64,000 bases of DNA from Saccharopolyspora rhizosphaerae (GCF_003931915.1 NZ_RSAA01000014.1:186001-250000), one strand, 5' to 3'; counted from the stretch's first letter, positions 44,659 through 54,471 are shown. Notes: generated from the sequence alone by a model not told the origin. Translations and numbers: made by a program.

Positions 44659-45219
44659 TCAGCTCAGGAGGTCCGGGCGGAGGTCCCCGATCGCCTGGGT
44701 GAGGCGTTGGACGGCCCCTCTGCCGGGGAGCGCCAGGCGCGGGACTTCCGGGTTCTCGCGGTCGGCGAGCTGCGGGTGCCTGGCGAGGAAGCCGTTGTCC
44801 GCGGGCTGGATCAGCAAGGCGGCTGGGGTCGGCTTCGAGTTCCGGTCGTCCTTGACCTTGGGCTGCGGAAACCGACCGTGCAGGGCGCGCACCTCGGTCC
44901 AGGAGATGAGCTCGAACTCGCCGTGGCGGCGCAGCCAGATCCCTCGCTCGTCGAGGTGCACCCGTTCCGGCCGGAGGAGCACGACGAGACCGGCGATGAG
45001 CATCAGCACGCCGGGCACGAAGACCAGCACGGTGAAGAACCAGCCCATGACAGCCGCCACGGACGCCGGGCTCTTCACCGCTTCCTCGGGGTACAGGGCG
45101 AGGTAGAGGAACGCACTTCCCACCACCGCCAGGAACAGGCCACCGCCGAGGCAACCGAAGCCTTCGCTGTAGCGGACGACCTTGGCCGAGTCGCTGGGAG
45201 CCACCAGTTCGGTTCGCAC
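44659..45219 (-). CDS. Two-helix membrane protein with a C-terminal beta domain
   Basis: 186 residues from a GTG. Two helices (about 22-43 and 56-82) are followed by a short strand-rich segment, VHLDERGIWLRRHGEFELISWTEV, resembling the start of bacterial PH (bPH) domains. It is convergent with the ESX-associated locus; no function is assignable. Confidence 0.6.
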   Translation of the reverse strand: MRTELVAPSDSAKVVRYSEGFGCLGGGLFLAVVGSAFLYLALYPEEAVKSPASVAAVMGWFFTVLVFVPGVLMLIAGLVVLLRPERVHLDERGIWLRRHGEFELISWTEVRALHGRFPQPKVKDDRNSKPTPAALLIQPADNGFLARHPQLADRENPEVPRLALPGRGAVQRLTQAIGDLRPDLLS

Positions 45220-45261
45220 GGCCCCACCTTGGGGAACTGCCCGGCGCCGGTGGTGCCGGTG

Positions 45262-46119
45262 TCAGAGCTGGGTGAGGATCTCGTTGCCGTCCTCGGTGAT
45301 GAGGATGGTGTGCTCGAACTGGGCGGTCCAGCTCTTGTCCTTGGTGGTGACCGTCCAGCCGTCTTCCCACACGTCGTACTCGTGGGTGCCGAGGGTGATC
45401 ATCGGCTCGATGGTGAAGGTCATGCCCGGTTCGAGGATGGTCTGCACCGACGGCTCGTCGTAGTGCAGGATCACGAGTCCGCTGTGGAACGAGCGGCCGA
45501 TGCCGTGACCGGTGAAGTCCCGGACGACGCCGTAGCCGAAGCGCTTGGCGTAGGACTCGATGACGCGGCCGATCACGTTGAGCTGGCGGCCCGGCTTGGC
45601 GGCCTTGATGCCGCGCATCGTCGCTTCGCGGGTGCGCTCGACCAGCAGGCGGGCCTCCTCGGAGACGTCACCGGCCAGGAACGTCGCGTTGGTGTCACCG
45701 TGCACGCCACCGATGTAGCCGGTGACGTCGACGTTGACGATGTCGCCGTCCTCGATGATCGTCGAGTCCGGGATGCCGTGGCAGATGACCTCGTTGAGCG
45801 AGGTGCAGCACGACTTCGGGAAGCCCCGGTACCCCAGCGTCGACGGGTACGCGCCGTGGTCGAGCAGGAACTCGTGCACCACGGCGTCGACGGAGTCGGT
45901 GGTGACGCCCGGCTTGATCGCCTTGCCCGCCTCTTCCAAGGCCTGCGCGGCGATCTTGCCCGCGACGCGCATCGCCTCGACGACCTCCGGCGGCTGCACG
46001 TCCGGGTCGGTGTTGCGCTGCGGAGCCGGCTTGTCCACGTACTCAGGACGCTCGATGTGCGCTGGGACTTGGCGGCGCGGCGTCGCAACGCCTGGCTTCA
46101 ACGGGGCTCGAACCGGCAT
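45262..46119 (-). CDS. map: Methionine aminopeptidase, type I
   Basis: 285 residues. It removes the initiator Met from nascent proteins. The five metal ligands are visible: Asp in [10 protein letters not shown], Asp in VHGDTNATF, His in [12 protein letters not shown], Glu in [11 protein letters not shown] and Glu in [11 protein letters not shown]. The N-terminal 40 residues are Pro-rich with an SH3-binding-like [13 protein letters not shown], as in mycobacterial MapB. Gene order with the downstream PBP, GNAT, ispG block matches mycobacteria. Confidence 0.94.
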   Translation of the reverse strand: MPVRAPLKPGVATPRRQVPAHIERPEYVDKPAPQRNTDPDVQPPEVVEAMRVAGKIAAQALEEAGKAIKPGVTTDSVDAVVHEFLLDHGAYPSTLGYRGFPKSCCTSLNEVICHGIPDSTIIEDGDIVNVDVTGYIGGVHGDTNATFLAGDVSEEARLLVERTREATMRGIKAAKPGRQLNVIGRVIESYAKRFGYGVVRDFTGHGIGRSFHSGLVILHYDEPSVQTILEPGMTFTIEPMITLGTHEYDVWEDGWTVTTKDKSWTAQFEHTILITEDGNEILTQL

Positions 46120-46220
46120 GCCCCCACTCTAACCACGCTGCCGGGGGCGATTCCGGGCGGTAACCGCAGGCTGCTCACGTTTCCGCGATGCGAACCGGCG
46201 CCGCCCGGATGCCGGAAGGA

Positions 46221-46610
46221 TCAGGCCGGAGAAGCCGTGGCCAGCCCTGCCGCCTTCGCAGCCTCGAGCAGCACGGGGTCGTAGGAGACGTAGGTCACCA
46301 GCTCGTTGCGGATCCCGCAGGCCGAGGCCAGGTGGATCGCCTCCACCGGGCCGAGGTCGGCGCGCAGCTCGCTGGCGCTGTCGAGCACCTCCTGCTGCAC
46401 GGGCAGCGTCTCGAGCTTGGAGACGACGATGGAGGCCAGATCTTCGGCGGCGGGCCCCTGCTCGCGGAAGCTGCGCAGCACGTCGACCCTGGACAGCGCG
46501 CTGGTGACCCGTGGCTGCTCCCACCGGTCGCGGATCCACTGGCTCAGCGCCTGGCTCTCCGGCTCCGGCGCGATCATCTTGATCAGCGCGGAAGAATCGA
46601 AGTAGATCAC
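46221..46610 (-). CDS. VapC-like PIN-domain toxin
   Basis: 129 residues from the GTG at 46610, which has AGGAG five bases upstream. The PIN acidic residues are Asp in IYFDSSALIKM, Glu or Asp in SRVDVLRSFRE, Asp in DLGPVEAIHLAS and a last Asp in VSYDPVLLEAA. PIN RNases cleave tRNA or mRNA. The start overlaps a small open frame as GTGA (46607-46610). No recognised VapB antitoxin is seen. Location between the PBP and map interrupts a conserved core block. Confidence 0.85.
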   Translation of the reverse strand: MIYFDSSALIKMIAPEPESQALSQWIRDRWEQPRVTSALSRVDVLRSFREQGPAAEDLASIVVSKLETLPVQQEVLDSASELRADLGPVEAIHLASACGIRNELVTYVSYDPVLLEAAKAAGLATASPA

Positions 46611-46732
46611 AACCACTCCTGTTCACACCTGGGGCAGCGCCGACGGCCTTCGGGGCAGGCGTTGCCGGCGCCTTCGTCGGGGTGCCCGCCGAGCACGGGC
46701 GGGCCGGTGCGCGTCCGAACGGGGCCGGACAC
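46607..46732 (-). CDS. Short ORF before vapC, possible zinc-ribbon protein
   Basis: A GTG at 46732 gives 41 residues ending CPEGRRRCPRCEQEWL, stop overlapping the vapC start. The C-terminal Cys set (CP...CPRC) looks like part of a zinc ribbon, though one Cys may be missing. The frame stays open to 46777 with a further Cys (RCVV), but has no ATG; a start at 46778 is one base out of frame. It may be a coupled partner or antitoxin, or a damaged gene. Low confidence. Confidence 0.35.
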   Translation of the reverse strand: MSGPVRTRTGPPVLGGHPDEGAGNACPEGRRRCPRCEQEWL

Positions 46733-47017
46733 CAGGTCGCTCGCCGCGACGACGCAGCGTGGCGGCCGTATCGCGCATCAGTGGACCTGATATGACGACC
46801 GCCCGCCGAGCACAGCACCCGCTGGGCTCGTTGGGCTACAACCTAGCACCCGACTGACCCTGAGTGATCACCCAATCACGTGAAGCAACATCTACTTCAC
46901 GTGATCGCGTTGCGGAGCAGCGGAAAGCAGACGTCGCCTGGCTCGGGTGCCGCTCCCGGTGCACCAGGAACGACACCCTCGCCAGACGACGTCAGAGAAC
47001 TCGCGGATGCGCCGCGA
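46733..47017. other. Intergenic region between vapC and the PBP gene
   Basis: Holds the 11-bp inverted repeat at 46875-46905. No other gene is seen. Confidence 0.6.
46875..46905. promoter_or_regulatory. Perfect 11-bp inverted repeat
   Basis: ATCACGTGAAG and CTTCACGTGAT separated by 9 bases (CAACATCTA). It lies 110 bases downstream of the PBP stop and about 265 bases upstream of vapC. There is no T-run, so an operator for the vapC unit or a protein-binding site is more likely than a terminator. Each arm contains TCACGTGA, itself a palindrome. Confidence 0.5.
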
Positions 47018-48802
47018 TCAGATCCCGTCGAGGAACTTCTTGGCCACGTCCACCGCGGGACCGGAGGCTCCCGCATCGGTGAGGAGCACCGCGAACGCCA
47101 CGTCGTCGCGGTAACCGACGAACCAGCCGTGGGCGCGTTTGCCGTCGCCGTACTGCGCGGTGCCGGTCTTGCCGTGGACCTCGCCCGCACCGGCCAGCCC
47201 GCGAGCGGTCCCGCCGGTGACGACCTCGCGCATCATCGAGCGCAGCTGGTCCATCGCGGCCGGGGAGAGCTTCTCCGGGTTGCCGTCCGAGGTCGTCTGC
47301 TGCCCGCGCATCAGCGTGGGCGTCGGCATGCTGCCGTTGGCCACCGAGGAGGCCGCCAGCGCCATGCCGAACGGGCTCGCCAGCACCTTGCCCTGGCCGA
47401 TGCCGTTGGCCGCGTGCTGGGTGACGGTCTCGGCGTTGGTGACCTTGCCGGTGATCGTCGTGGCACCCGGCATGTCGAAGTCGACGCCGATGCCGAGCTT
47501 CTTGGCAGTCTTGGGCAGCGCGTCGTCGGGCATGTCCACCGACAGCTGCGCGAACGTGGTGTTGCAGGAGGCCGCGAACGCGGTGTGCAGCGGCACACGG
47601 CCCAGGTCGAACTCCTTGTCGTTGGGCAGGGTCATGCCGTCGAAGACCTTCTTCGGCGGGCACTCCACCGGCGTGTCCACCCGGACCTTGCCGCTCTCCA
47701 GCGCCGCGGCACCGGTGATCATCTTGAACGTCGAGCCGGGCGGGTACTGACCGGACAGCGCCATCGGCCCCTGCGCGTCGGCCGGGTCGTTCTGCGCGAC
47801 CGCCAGGACCTCACCGTTCGACGGCCTCATGGCCACGATCATCGCGGGCTGCGGGACCGGGTCCAGCGCCTGCTCAGCGGCGCGCTGGGTCTGGTCGGAC
47901 AGCGTCACCGAGGTCGGCGGGACCGGCTTCTCGGCCACGGTGTGCAGCTTGCTGATCTCGTTGCCCTTGGTGTCGGCGACGGCGACCTGCCACCCGGCGT
48001 TGGCCTTGACCTGCTCGTCGACCTTCTTCGACACGCCGGCGAGCACCTGGGAGGCGTACCCGCGCTCCGAGGCGAGCAGCCGCATCTGCGTCGGGAACCG
48101 CAGGCCGGGCAGGTCGTAGATCCGGGAGCGGACCTTGTCGAAGTCGGCCTGCCGCAGCGTGATGACCTGGTAGGGCTGCCCGGGCGGCGTCTTGCCGACA
48201 CCGTCCATGATGGACTTCTGGGTGATCTCCGGGTCGACCTGGCGCAGCGCGTCGGCCAGCTGTCCCGCCACGCGCGGCGCGTCGCCGGCCTCCTGGCCGT
48301 CGAAGCTGACCGTCACGACCGGCTCCGGCGCCATCAGCTGCTTGCCCTCCGATCCCGTCACCGGGCCGGGGGCGGGCATGACCTCGCTGAAGGCGAGGGT
48401 CTGGCCGGCCTGCAGCTTCGGGTGGACGACCGAGGGTGCCCACAGGACCTTCCAGCCCTCGGACTCCTCGGCCAGCTGCATCGTGCTGGTGTACCGCCAG
48501 ACCTTGCCCTCGCCGAAGTCCCAGGAGAGGTCGAACTTCGCGGACGCGCCCTGCTCGTTCTCGGTCACCTGGCCGAGCGTGGCGTGCGACGCGGTCGGGG
48601 CGAGGTCCTCGCGCACCTTCTCCAGCGTGCGGCGCGCGGCGTCGGGGTTGTTGGTCTGGGCCGCCGCGCCCGCCACGTCACCTGCGGCGACGGCGTTGAC
48701 GAACGAGGTGGCCACGTCCTTCTCGGATGGTCCGGTGCTGCACCCCGCCACTGGAACCAGCAGCAGTGCGGTGAGCCCGACCATGATCCGCGAGGCAAGC
48801 AT
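47018..48802 (-). CDS. Penicillin-binding protein (lipoprotein, class B-like transpeptidase)
   Basis: 594 residues. Lipobox VPVAGC at residues 16-21 predicts lipid anchoring outside the membrane. Residues 25-130 are an NTF2-like MecA_N domain, then a dimerisation domain, then the transpeptidase from about 310. Catalytic motifs: SxxK in PPGSTFKM, SxN in ASCNTTF, and KTG in VHGKTGTAQYG. The ortholog in M. tuberculosis lies in the same neighbourhood (Rv2864c). It cross-links peptidoglycan; MecA-like domains are also found in beta-lactam-insensitive PBPs. Confidence 0.9.
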   Translation of the reverse strand: MLASRIMVGLTALLLVPVAGCSTGPSEKDVATSFVNAVAAGDVAGAAAQTNNPDAARRTLEKVREDLAPTASHATLGQVTENEQGASAKFDLSWDFGEGKVWRYTSTMQLAEESEGWKVLWAPSVVHPKLQAGQTLAFSEVMPAPGPVTGSEGKQLMAPEPVVTVSFDGQEAGDAPRVAGQLADALRQVDPEITQKSIMDGVGKTPPGQPYQVITLRQADFDKVRSRIYDLPGLRFPTQMRLLASERGYASQVLAGVSKKVDEQVKANAGWQVAVADTKGNEISKLHTVAEKPVPPTSVTLSDQTQRAAEQALDPVPQPAMIVAMRPSNGEVLAVAQNDPADAQGPMALSGQYPPGSTFKMITGAAALESGKVRVDTPVECPPKKVFDGMTLPNDKEFDLGRVPLHTAFAASCNTTFAQLSVDMPDDALPKTAKKLGIGVDFDMPGATTITGKVTNAETVTQHAANGIGQGKVLASPFGMALAASSVANGSMPTPTLMRGQQTTSDGNPEKLSPAAMDQLRSMMREVVTGGTARGLAGAGEVHGKTGTAQYGDGKRAHGWFVGYRDDVAFAVLLTDAGASGPAVDVAKKFLDGI

Positions 48803-48867
48803 GCCCGCGAGTATGCCTAAGACGTGCGTGGCGCCGAATGCGGGCTCCCGGCAGAACGGGCGAAACG

Positions 48868-49707
48868 TCACAGCAGCACGGTGGCGAACTCCCCGACCCG
48901 GCGGAAACCGACCTTCTCGTAGGCGGCGCGGGCGGCGAGGTTGAAGTCGTTCACGTACAGGCTCGCGGTCCGCCCGAGCTCGCGCACGAGCCGGTCGGCG
49001 ACCGCGGCCGTGCCCGCGGTGCCCAGTCCGGTGCCGCGGCGTTCCGGGTGGGTCCACACGCCCTGGATCTGGCCGACCGTCGACGACAGCGCACCGATCT
49101 CGGCCTTGAACACCACCTGGCCGTCCTCGAAGCGGGCGAACGCACGGCCCGAGGAGATGAGGTCGGCCACCCGCGCCCGGTACCCGGCGGCACCGCCGTC
49201 GGTCGAGGGGTCGACGCCGACCTCCTCGGTGAACATCGCCACCGCGGCAGGCAGGTACCGCTCCAGCTCGTGCGGGCGCACCTGGCGCACCAGCGGGTCC
49301 GGTTCGAGGCGAGGACGCTCGGAGAGGACCATCAGCGGCTGCTCGGCGCGGACCTCGCGCGCCGGCCCCCACTGGGCCTCCACCTCGTCCCACAGCGCCA
49401 GGACCTGCTCGGACGGTCCGACAAGCGACGAGCACACCCGTCGGCGGCGCAGCGCGCGGTCGGCGAAGGCGCGCATCGCGTCCGGGCCGCCGCGCAGCGG
49501 GACCAGGTTCGCGCCGGAGAAGCACAGACCGGACAAGCGGTCGCCGTGGCCCCAGAGCTCGCCGCCGAGGCGCAGCGGGTGCAGGCCTGCTTCCTCCACG
49601 CGCGCGGCGACCATGCAGGCGGCCACGGGCGCGGACTCCAGCACCGAGCGGACCAGATTGGCGTCCCGCTCGTCCAGCAGACGGGCACCGGCAACCTTGA
49701 GCACCAA
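48868..49707 (-). CDS. GNAT acetyltransferase with N-terminal DUF4081
   Basis: 279 residues. The N-terminal half (to about 140) is the DUF4081 region, and the C-terminal half is a GNAT domain with the acetyl-CoA loop GVWTHPERRGTGLGTAGTAAV and NLAARAAYEKVGFRRVGEF. The same architecture sits beside ispG across actinobacteria. Substrate unknown. It is transcribed with the PBP (65-base gap) and follows the strong terminator behind ispG. Confidence 0.85.
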   Translation of the reverse strand: MVLKVAGARLLDERDANLVRSVLESAPVAACMVAARVEEAGLHPLRLGGELWGHGDRLSGLCFSGANLVPLRGGPDAMRAFADRALRRRRVCSSLVGPSEQVLALWDEVEAQWGPAREVRAEQPLMVLSERPRLEPDPLVRQVRPHELERYLPAAVAMFTEEVGVDPSTDGGAAGYRARVADLISSGRAFARFEDGQVVFKAEIGALSSTVGQIQGVWTHPERRGTGLGTAGTAAVADRLVRELGRTASLYVNDFNLAARAAYEKVGFRRVGEFATVLL

Positions 49708-49809
49708 TCAAGACTGCCAGAAATGCCGGGCGAACGGCTGCTCAGCGGAGCTCGACCGCCTCGAACGCGACCCTGCTCACCCGTTCGGAGCAGCGATGAC
49801 GCCCGGAAA

Positions 49810-49848
49810 GCACGTCGGCCGCCCGGACGAACCGGGCGGCCGACGTGC
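49810..49848 (-). terminator. Very strong hairpin after ispG
   Basis: Seventeen-bp perfect arms beginning GCACGTCGGCCGCCCGG, with loop ACGAA, 15 bases past the ispG stop. There is no T-run, but the stem is unusually stable. Confidence 0.75.
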
Positions 49849-49862
49849 GGTGCGATGTCAGA

Positions 49863-51017
49863 TCAGCCGACGGTGACGGTCGGGCTCGCGTCGCCCCCGA
49901 CGGGCTCGCCCATCTCCTCGGCGATGCGCATGGCCTCTTCGATGAGGGTCTCGACGATCTGGTGCTCGGGCACGGTCTTGATGACCTCGCCCTTGACGAA
50001 GATCTGCCCCTTGCCGTTGCCGGAAGCCACACCCAGGTCCGCCTCGCGGGCCTCACCGGGACCGTTGACGACGCAGCCCATGACCGCGACGCGCAGCGGC
50101 ACCTCCATGCCCTCCAGACCGGCGGTGACCTCGTCGGCGAGCTTGTAGACGTCGACCTGCGCGCGTCCGCAGGACGGGCAGGAGACGATCTCCAGCTTGC
50201 GCGGGCGCAGGTTCAGCGACTGCAGGATCTGGGCGCCGACCTTGATCTCCTCGACCGGCGGGGCCGACAGCGAGACGCGGATGGTGTCGCCGATGCCCTG
50301 GCGCAGCAGCGCGCCGAAGGCGGTGGCCGACTTGATGGTGCCCTGGAAGGCCGGACCGGCCTCGGTGACGCCGAGGTGCAGCGGGTAGTCGCACTGCTCG
50401 GCGAGGATCTCGTAGGCGCGCACCATGACCACCGGGTCGTTGTGCTTCACCGAGATCTTGATGTCGTGGAAGTCGTGCTCGGCGAACAGGCCCGCTTCCC
50501 ACAGCGCTGACTCGGCCAGCGCCTCCGGGGTGGCCTTGCCGTGCTTCTCCATCAGGCGCGGGTCGAGGGAACCGGCGTTGACGCCGATCCGGATCGGCGT
50601 CCCGTGGTCCTTGGCGGCCTGCGCGATCTCCTTGACCTTGTCGTCGAACTTCTTGATGTTGCCGGGGTTCACGCGCACCGCGGCACAACCCGCCTCGATC
50701 GCCGCGAAGACGTACTTCGGCTGGAAGTGGATGTCGGCGATGACCGGGATCTGCGACTTCTTGGCGATGGCCGGCAGGGCTTCGGCGTCGTCAGCGCTCG
50801 GGCAGGCGACCCGGACGATGTCGCAGCCCGCAGCGGTGAGTTCGGCGATCTGCTGCAGCGTGCTGTTGACGTCTGCGGTCACGGTCGTGGTCATGGTCTG
50901 CACGGAGATGGGGCTTTCACTGCCCACTCCGACCGGTCCGACCTGCAACTGGCGAGTCTTACGCCGCTCCGCGAGCACCGGGGCGGGGCCCGCAGGCATG
51001 CCCAGATCGACGGTCAT
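49863..51017 (-). CDS. ispG: 4-hydroxy-3-methylbut-2-en-1-yl diphosphate synthase
   Basis: 384 residues. MEP-pathway enzyme that makes HMBPP from MEcPP with a [4Fe-4S] cluster. The barrel begins [20 protein letters not shown]; cluster ligands are Cys residues in [10 protein letters not shown] and [13 protein letters not shown], with the Glu of GEARE. Full length. In M. tuberculosis it is Rv2868c, between the same neighbours. It and dxr give the isoprenoid pathway steps in this window. Confidence 0.95.
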   Translation of the reverse strand: MTVDLGMPAGPAPVLAERRKTRQLQVGPVGVGSESPISVQTMTTTVTADVNSTLQQIAELTAAGCDIVRVACPSADDAEALPAIAKKSQIPVIADIHFQPKYVFAAIEAGCAAVRVNPGNIKKFDDKVKEIAQAAKDHGTPIRIGVNAGSLDPRLMEKHGKATPEALAESALWEAGLFAEHDFHDIKISVKHNDPVVMVRAYEILAEQCDYPLHLGVTEAGPAFQGTIKSATAFGALLRQGIGDTIRVSLSAPPVEEIKVGAQILQSLNLRPRKLEIVSCPSCGRAQVDVYKLADEVTAGLEGMEVPLRVAVMGCVVNGPGEAREADLGVASGNGKGQIFVKGEVIKTVPEHQIVETLIEEAMRIAEEMGEPVGGDASPTVTVG

Positions 51018-51366
51018 CGATACCTCTCCACCTCTTCTGGTGTGCTTCGGACGGTGTCCCGCCCGCGTTCAACGATACCGGGGCACCTTCATCCGGCTGG
51101 ACGTCCGGGCGTATGAAGGATCACGTTGAGTGATCGACATCTCGTGTTCATGTCCCGTTCGGCCCACGAGTTCGAGCCGCGCGTCACCCTATCGGTGATC
51201 TTGCGCTCACCGGCACGAGCCTGCGTCCTCGACGAGGACGACACCTCGTCCCCTGCTGTGAACCCCCTCCACCACAGAGGTGAAAACCAGCACCGGGAGC
51301 CGGCCAGGAGCTTCTCCCGGTGGCACCCCCACCTCACCGCCACGCGGAGCGACCTCCGACAACGCC
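51018..51366. other. Intergenic region between rip1 and ispG
   Basis: It is 349 bases long and carries the GATCAC-N5-GTGATC repeat at 51119-51135 and probably the ispG promoter. No small gene is supported. Confidence 0.6.
51119..51135. promoter_or_regulatory. Inverted repeat GATCAC-N5-GTGATC, putative operator
   Basis: Spacer GTTGA. It sits about 100 bases upstream of the ispG start and has the same arms and spacing as the site at 4247-4263. Confidence 0.4.
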
Positions 51367-52650
51367 CTAGTTCAACGTCACGGGGTTGACGATGTCGGCG
51401 ACCAGGACCAGCAGCGAGTACGCGATGAAGAGCAGGCTCACCGCGTAGGCCAGCGGCATCAGCCGTGCCGTGTCGAACGGGCCGGGGTCCGGTCGTCGGA
51501 CCAGCTTGGCGAAGGCCCGCCGGATCGACTCCCACGCGGCACCCGCGATGTGCCCGCCGTCCAGCGGCAGCAGCGGCAGCATGTTGAACACGAACAGTGA
51601 CAGGTTCACGCCCGCGAGCAGGTTGAACATCAGGATGATGCGCTCGTCGACCGCGATCTTCTCCGTGGCCAGCACCTCGCCGCCGAGCCGGCTGGCTCCG
51701 ACGATGCCCACCGGCGAGTCCTTGTGCCGTTCACCACCGAAGATCGCCGAGACCAGGTCGGGGACCCGTTGCGGGAGTTCGACGATCTTCTGCGCGGTCA
51801 GCCCGACGAACCCGCCGATGGTGTCCACCACACCGCCGACGTCCTGCTTGACCAACGTGGACGTCGGCGACAGGCCGAGGAAGCCGACGGTCTCGTACTC
51901 GCTGGTCGAGTTCAGCTTGGGCCGCTCGGTCTGCATCAGCTGCGCGGTCAGGGTCGCCCGGTGGCCGTCGCGCTCGACCACGACCGGCACCGTGCCCTTC
52001 GAGGTGCGGATCTCCTGCTGCAGGTCCTCCCACGTGTGGAAGGGCTTGTCGTTGAACTCCACGATCCGGTCACCGGGTTTGAACCCGGCCGCGGCGGCCG
52101 GCGACGGCTTGGCGCCGGGCGGGCACTGCTGCGTGTCGGGGGCGTTGGCGGGCAGCACGCACTCGCTGACCGTGGACACCGTGAGCGTGGGGGTGTTGAT
52201 GCCGTACCCCATGAGGATCGCCGAGAAGATGCCGACGGCCAGGATCAGGTTCATGACCGGCCCGGCCATCATCACGATGATCCGCTTCCACGGAGACCGC
52301 TGGTAGAACTGCCGGTGCGCGTCCTCGGGCTTGACGTCCTCGGCCGACATCTGCCGGGCGTCGTCGATCATCGCGCGGAACGGCGACGACGAGGCGGACC
52401 GGCCGTGCTCCTCGTCATCCTTGGGCGGGAACATGCCGATCATCCGGATGTAGCCGCCGAACGGGATGAGCTTGACGCCGTACTCGGTCTCGCCCTTCTT
52501 GCGCGACCAGATCGTGCGCCCGAAGCCGACCATGTACTCGGTGACCTTGACGCCGAACATCTTCGCGGTCGCCAGGTGGCCCAGCTCGTGCCAGGCGATG
52601 GAGAAGAGCAGCCCGAAGAAGAAGATCAGAATGCCAATGATGACCAGCAC
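51367..52650 (-). CDS. rip1: Site-2-type intramembrane metalloprotease (Rip1/RseP, M50)
   Basis: 427 residues. The zinc motif HELGH lies in the first helix (FSIAWHELGHLATAKMFG); a later helix has LPLLPLDGGHIAG with the third ligand Asp; the PDZ domain sits around residues 175-270 (AGFKPGDRIVEFNDKPF). Rip1 cuts anti-sigma factors such as RsiK/L/M in mycobacteria. The GTG start shares one base with the dxr stop (TAGTG), showing coupling. Confidence 0.93.
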   Translation of the reverse strand: MLVIIGILIFFFGLLFSIAWHELGHLATAKMFGVKVTEYMVGFGRTIWSRKKGETEYGVKLIPFGGYIRMIGMFPPKDDEEHGRSASSSPFRAMIDDARQMSAEDVKPEDAHRQFYQRSPWKRIIVMMAGPVMNLILAVGIFSAILMGYGINTPTLTVSTVSECVLPANAPDTQQCPPGAKPSPAAAAGFKPGDRIVEFNDKPFHTWEDLQQEIRTSKGTVPVVVERDGHRATLTAQLMQTERPKLNSTSEYETVGFLGLSPTSTLVKQDVGGVVDTIGGFVGLTAQKIVELPQRVPDLVSAIFGGERHKDSPVGIVGASRLGGEVLATEKIAVDERIILMFNLLAGVNLSLFVFNMLPLLPLDGGHIAGAAWESIRRAFAKLVRRPDPGPFDTARLMPLAYAVSLLFIAYSLLVLVADIVNPVTLN

Positions 52651-53894
52651 TACTCCGCCTTCCCTCCGGCCAGCTCGCGCGCCCGGGCCCGCGCCCAGTC
52701 CTCAGCTGCGAAGACCTCGTCCAGTTCCGACGGCTCCTCGCGCCACTGGTCGGCTGCGGCGAGCGTCTCACCCACAGTCTGCACGATCTCGGTGAACCGG
52801 AGCCGGCCGTCGACGAAGGCCGCCAGCGCTTCTTCGTTGGCGGCGTTGTAGATGGCGGGCAGGCACCCGCCGCCGGAGCCGGCCGCGCGGGCCAGCTCGA
52901 CGGCCGGGAACGTCTCGTCGTCCAGCGGCTCGAACGTCCACGCCTGCGCCTGGTCGAAGGTCAGCGGCGGTGCGACGCCCGCCACGCGGCGCGGCCACTC
53001 CAGGCCCATCGCGATCGGGATCTTCATGTTCGGCGGACTGGCCTGCGCGATCGTGGTGCCGTCGGTGTAGGTGACCATCGAGTGCACGATCGACTGCGGG
53101 TGCACCACCACGTCGATGCGCGGGTAGTCGATGCCGAACAGCAGGTGCGCCTCGATGAGCTCGAGGCCCTTGTTGACCAAGGTCGCCGAGTTGATGGTGA
53201 CGACGTTGCCCATCGCCCAGGTCGGGTGCGCCAGGGCCTGCTCCACGGTGACCTCGGCGAGGTCGTCCCGCTTGCGGCCGCGGAAAGGGCCACCCGAGGC
53301 GGTCAGCACCAGCCGGTCGACGTCGGAAGCGTCGTTGCCGAGCAGGCACTGGGCCAGCGCCGAGTGCTCCGAGTCGACCGGCACCAGCTGGCCGGGCGCG
53401 GCCTTCCCCAGCACCAGCGAACCACCCGCGACCAGCGATTCCTTGTTGGCCAGCGCCAGCTGCGCGCCGGTGCGCAACGCGGCCAGCGTCAGGCGAAGTC
53501 CGCGCGAGCCGTCAACACCGTTGAGCACCACGTCGGCCGGTGCCGAGTCGATGAGCTCCAGCGCGGACTCCGGCCCGGCCAGCAGCCGGGGCAGCGTGAA
53601 CTCGCCCTCGGCGTAGCCGCGCTTCTGCGCCTCGGTGTAGAGGGCGAGCTGGACGTCCTCGGCGGCTGTGCCCTTGGCCACGGCCACCACCGGGACCTGG
53701 AACTCCAGCGCCTGCGCGGCCAGGGCCTGCGGATCGCTGCCGCCGGCGGCGAGCCCCACGACCCGGAAGCGGTCGGGGTTGTCGCGCATCACGTCGAGTG
53801 CCTGAGTACCGATCGAACCGGTGGAGCCGAGCACCAGAACGGTGCGCGGGGTGGTGTCGCTCTGTGTGCTGGTGTCGGCGTGCATCACGGCCAT
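52650..53894 (-). CDS. dxr: 1-deoxy-D-xylulose 5-phosphate reductoisomerase
   Basis: 414 residues. It forms 2-C-methyl-D-erythritol 4-phosphate with NADPH, the first committed MEP step. Visible motifs: NADPH site [25 protein letters not shown], substrate loop [23 protein letters not shown], and [13 protein letters not shown]. The ATG at 53894 (MAVMHADTS) is used; another ATG lies 9 bases in. Coupled to rip1. Confidence 0.94.
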   Translation of the reverse strand: MAVMHADTSTQSDTTPRTVLVLGSTGSIGTQALDVMRDNPDRFRVVGLAAGGSDPQALAAQALEFQVPVVAVAKGTAAEDVQLALYTEAQKRGYAEGEFTLPRLLAGPESALELIDSAPADVVLNGVDGSRGLRLTLAALRTGAQLALANKESLVAGGSLVLGKAAPGQLVPVDSEHSALAQCLLGNDASDVDRLVLTASGGPFRGRKRDDLAEVTVEQALAHPTWAMGNVVTINSATLVNKGLELIEAHLLFGIDYPRIDVVVHPQSIVHSMVTYTDGTTIAQASPPNMKIPIAMGLEWPRRVAGVAPPLTFDQAQAWTFEPLDDETFPAVELARAAGSGGGCLPAIYNAANEEALAAFVDGRLRFTEIVQTVGETLAAADQWREEPSELDEVFAAEDWARARARELAGGKAE

Positions 53895-53997
53895 TGTCCC
53901 CGAAGGAGGTGAGTAGGTGCCCCTCGCGGTGCACAAATCACCATTCAGGTTCACGATCGGCCTATCGGCCGCTGCCGGACGAATGGAGGAGGCCGTC

Positions 53998-54267
53998 ATG
54001 GGCATCATCGGATGGATCGTTCTCGGCTTGATCGTGGGGGCCATCGCAAAGCTGATCATGCCGGGCAAAGACCCGGGCGGGATCCTGGTCACCATGCTGC
54101 TCGGCGTGGTCGGTGCCTTCGTCGGGGGACTCATCGGCAAGTTCATCTTCGGGACCGGGCTCAACGAGTTCTGGTCGCTGCAGACGTGGATCCTGGCGAT
54201 CGTCGGCTCGCTCATCGTGCTCGGCATCTACCGGGTCATCGTCGGCCGCAAGGCCGTCAAGCACTAG
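53998..54267 (+). CDS. GlsB/YeaQ/YmgE-family small membrane protein
   Basis: 89 residues, three helices. The glycine-rich [21 protein letters not shown] start and [20 protein letters not shown] are typical of this stress-associated (transglycosylase-associated) family. GGAGGAGG precedes the ATG by 5 bases. A single-gene unit with a strong terminator; divergent from dxr. The molecular role is unknown. Confidence 0.88.
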   Translation: MGIIGWIVLGLIVGAIAKLIMPGKDPGGILVTMLLGVVGAFVGGLIGKFIFGTGLNEFWSLQTWILAIVGSLIVLGIYRVIVGRKAVKH

Positions 54268-54288
54268 CCACCACCGCACGTCCACCCA

Positions 54289-54324
54289 GGTGCCGCGCGA
54301 GCTCGGCTCGCGCGGCGCCTTTTT
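54289..54324 (+). terminator. Rho-independent terminator after the GlsB-like gene
   Basis: Stem GGTGCCGCGCGAGC with GCTCGCGCGGCGCC (loop TCG), then five T. A textbook terminator, 21 bases after the stop. Confidence 0.88.
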
Positions 54325-54471
54325 CGCTGCTGGTGACCGGCAGGTGGGCGTTCACGCCCCGATCGGGTGTGCGAGGATGAAGGCGATCGTGGACCGCCAC
54401 CCGGCGGTGCGCAGGATTCCGAGCAACAGGCTTTCCGGCCGCGCGTGGCCGGTGTGGCGCAGGAGGGGAAC

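Noticed and set aside
46880-48820. 646-codon plus-strand frame opposite the PBP gene
   Set aside because: Antisense shadow; the minus-strand PBP has all catalytic motifs.
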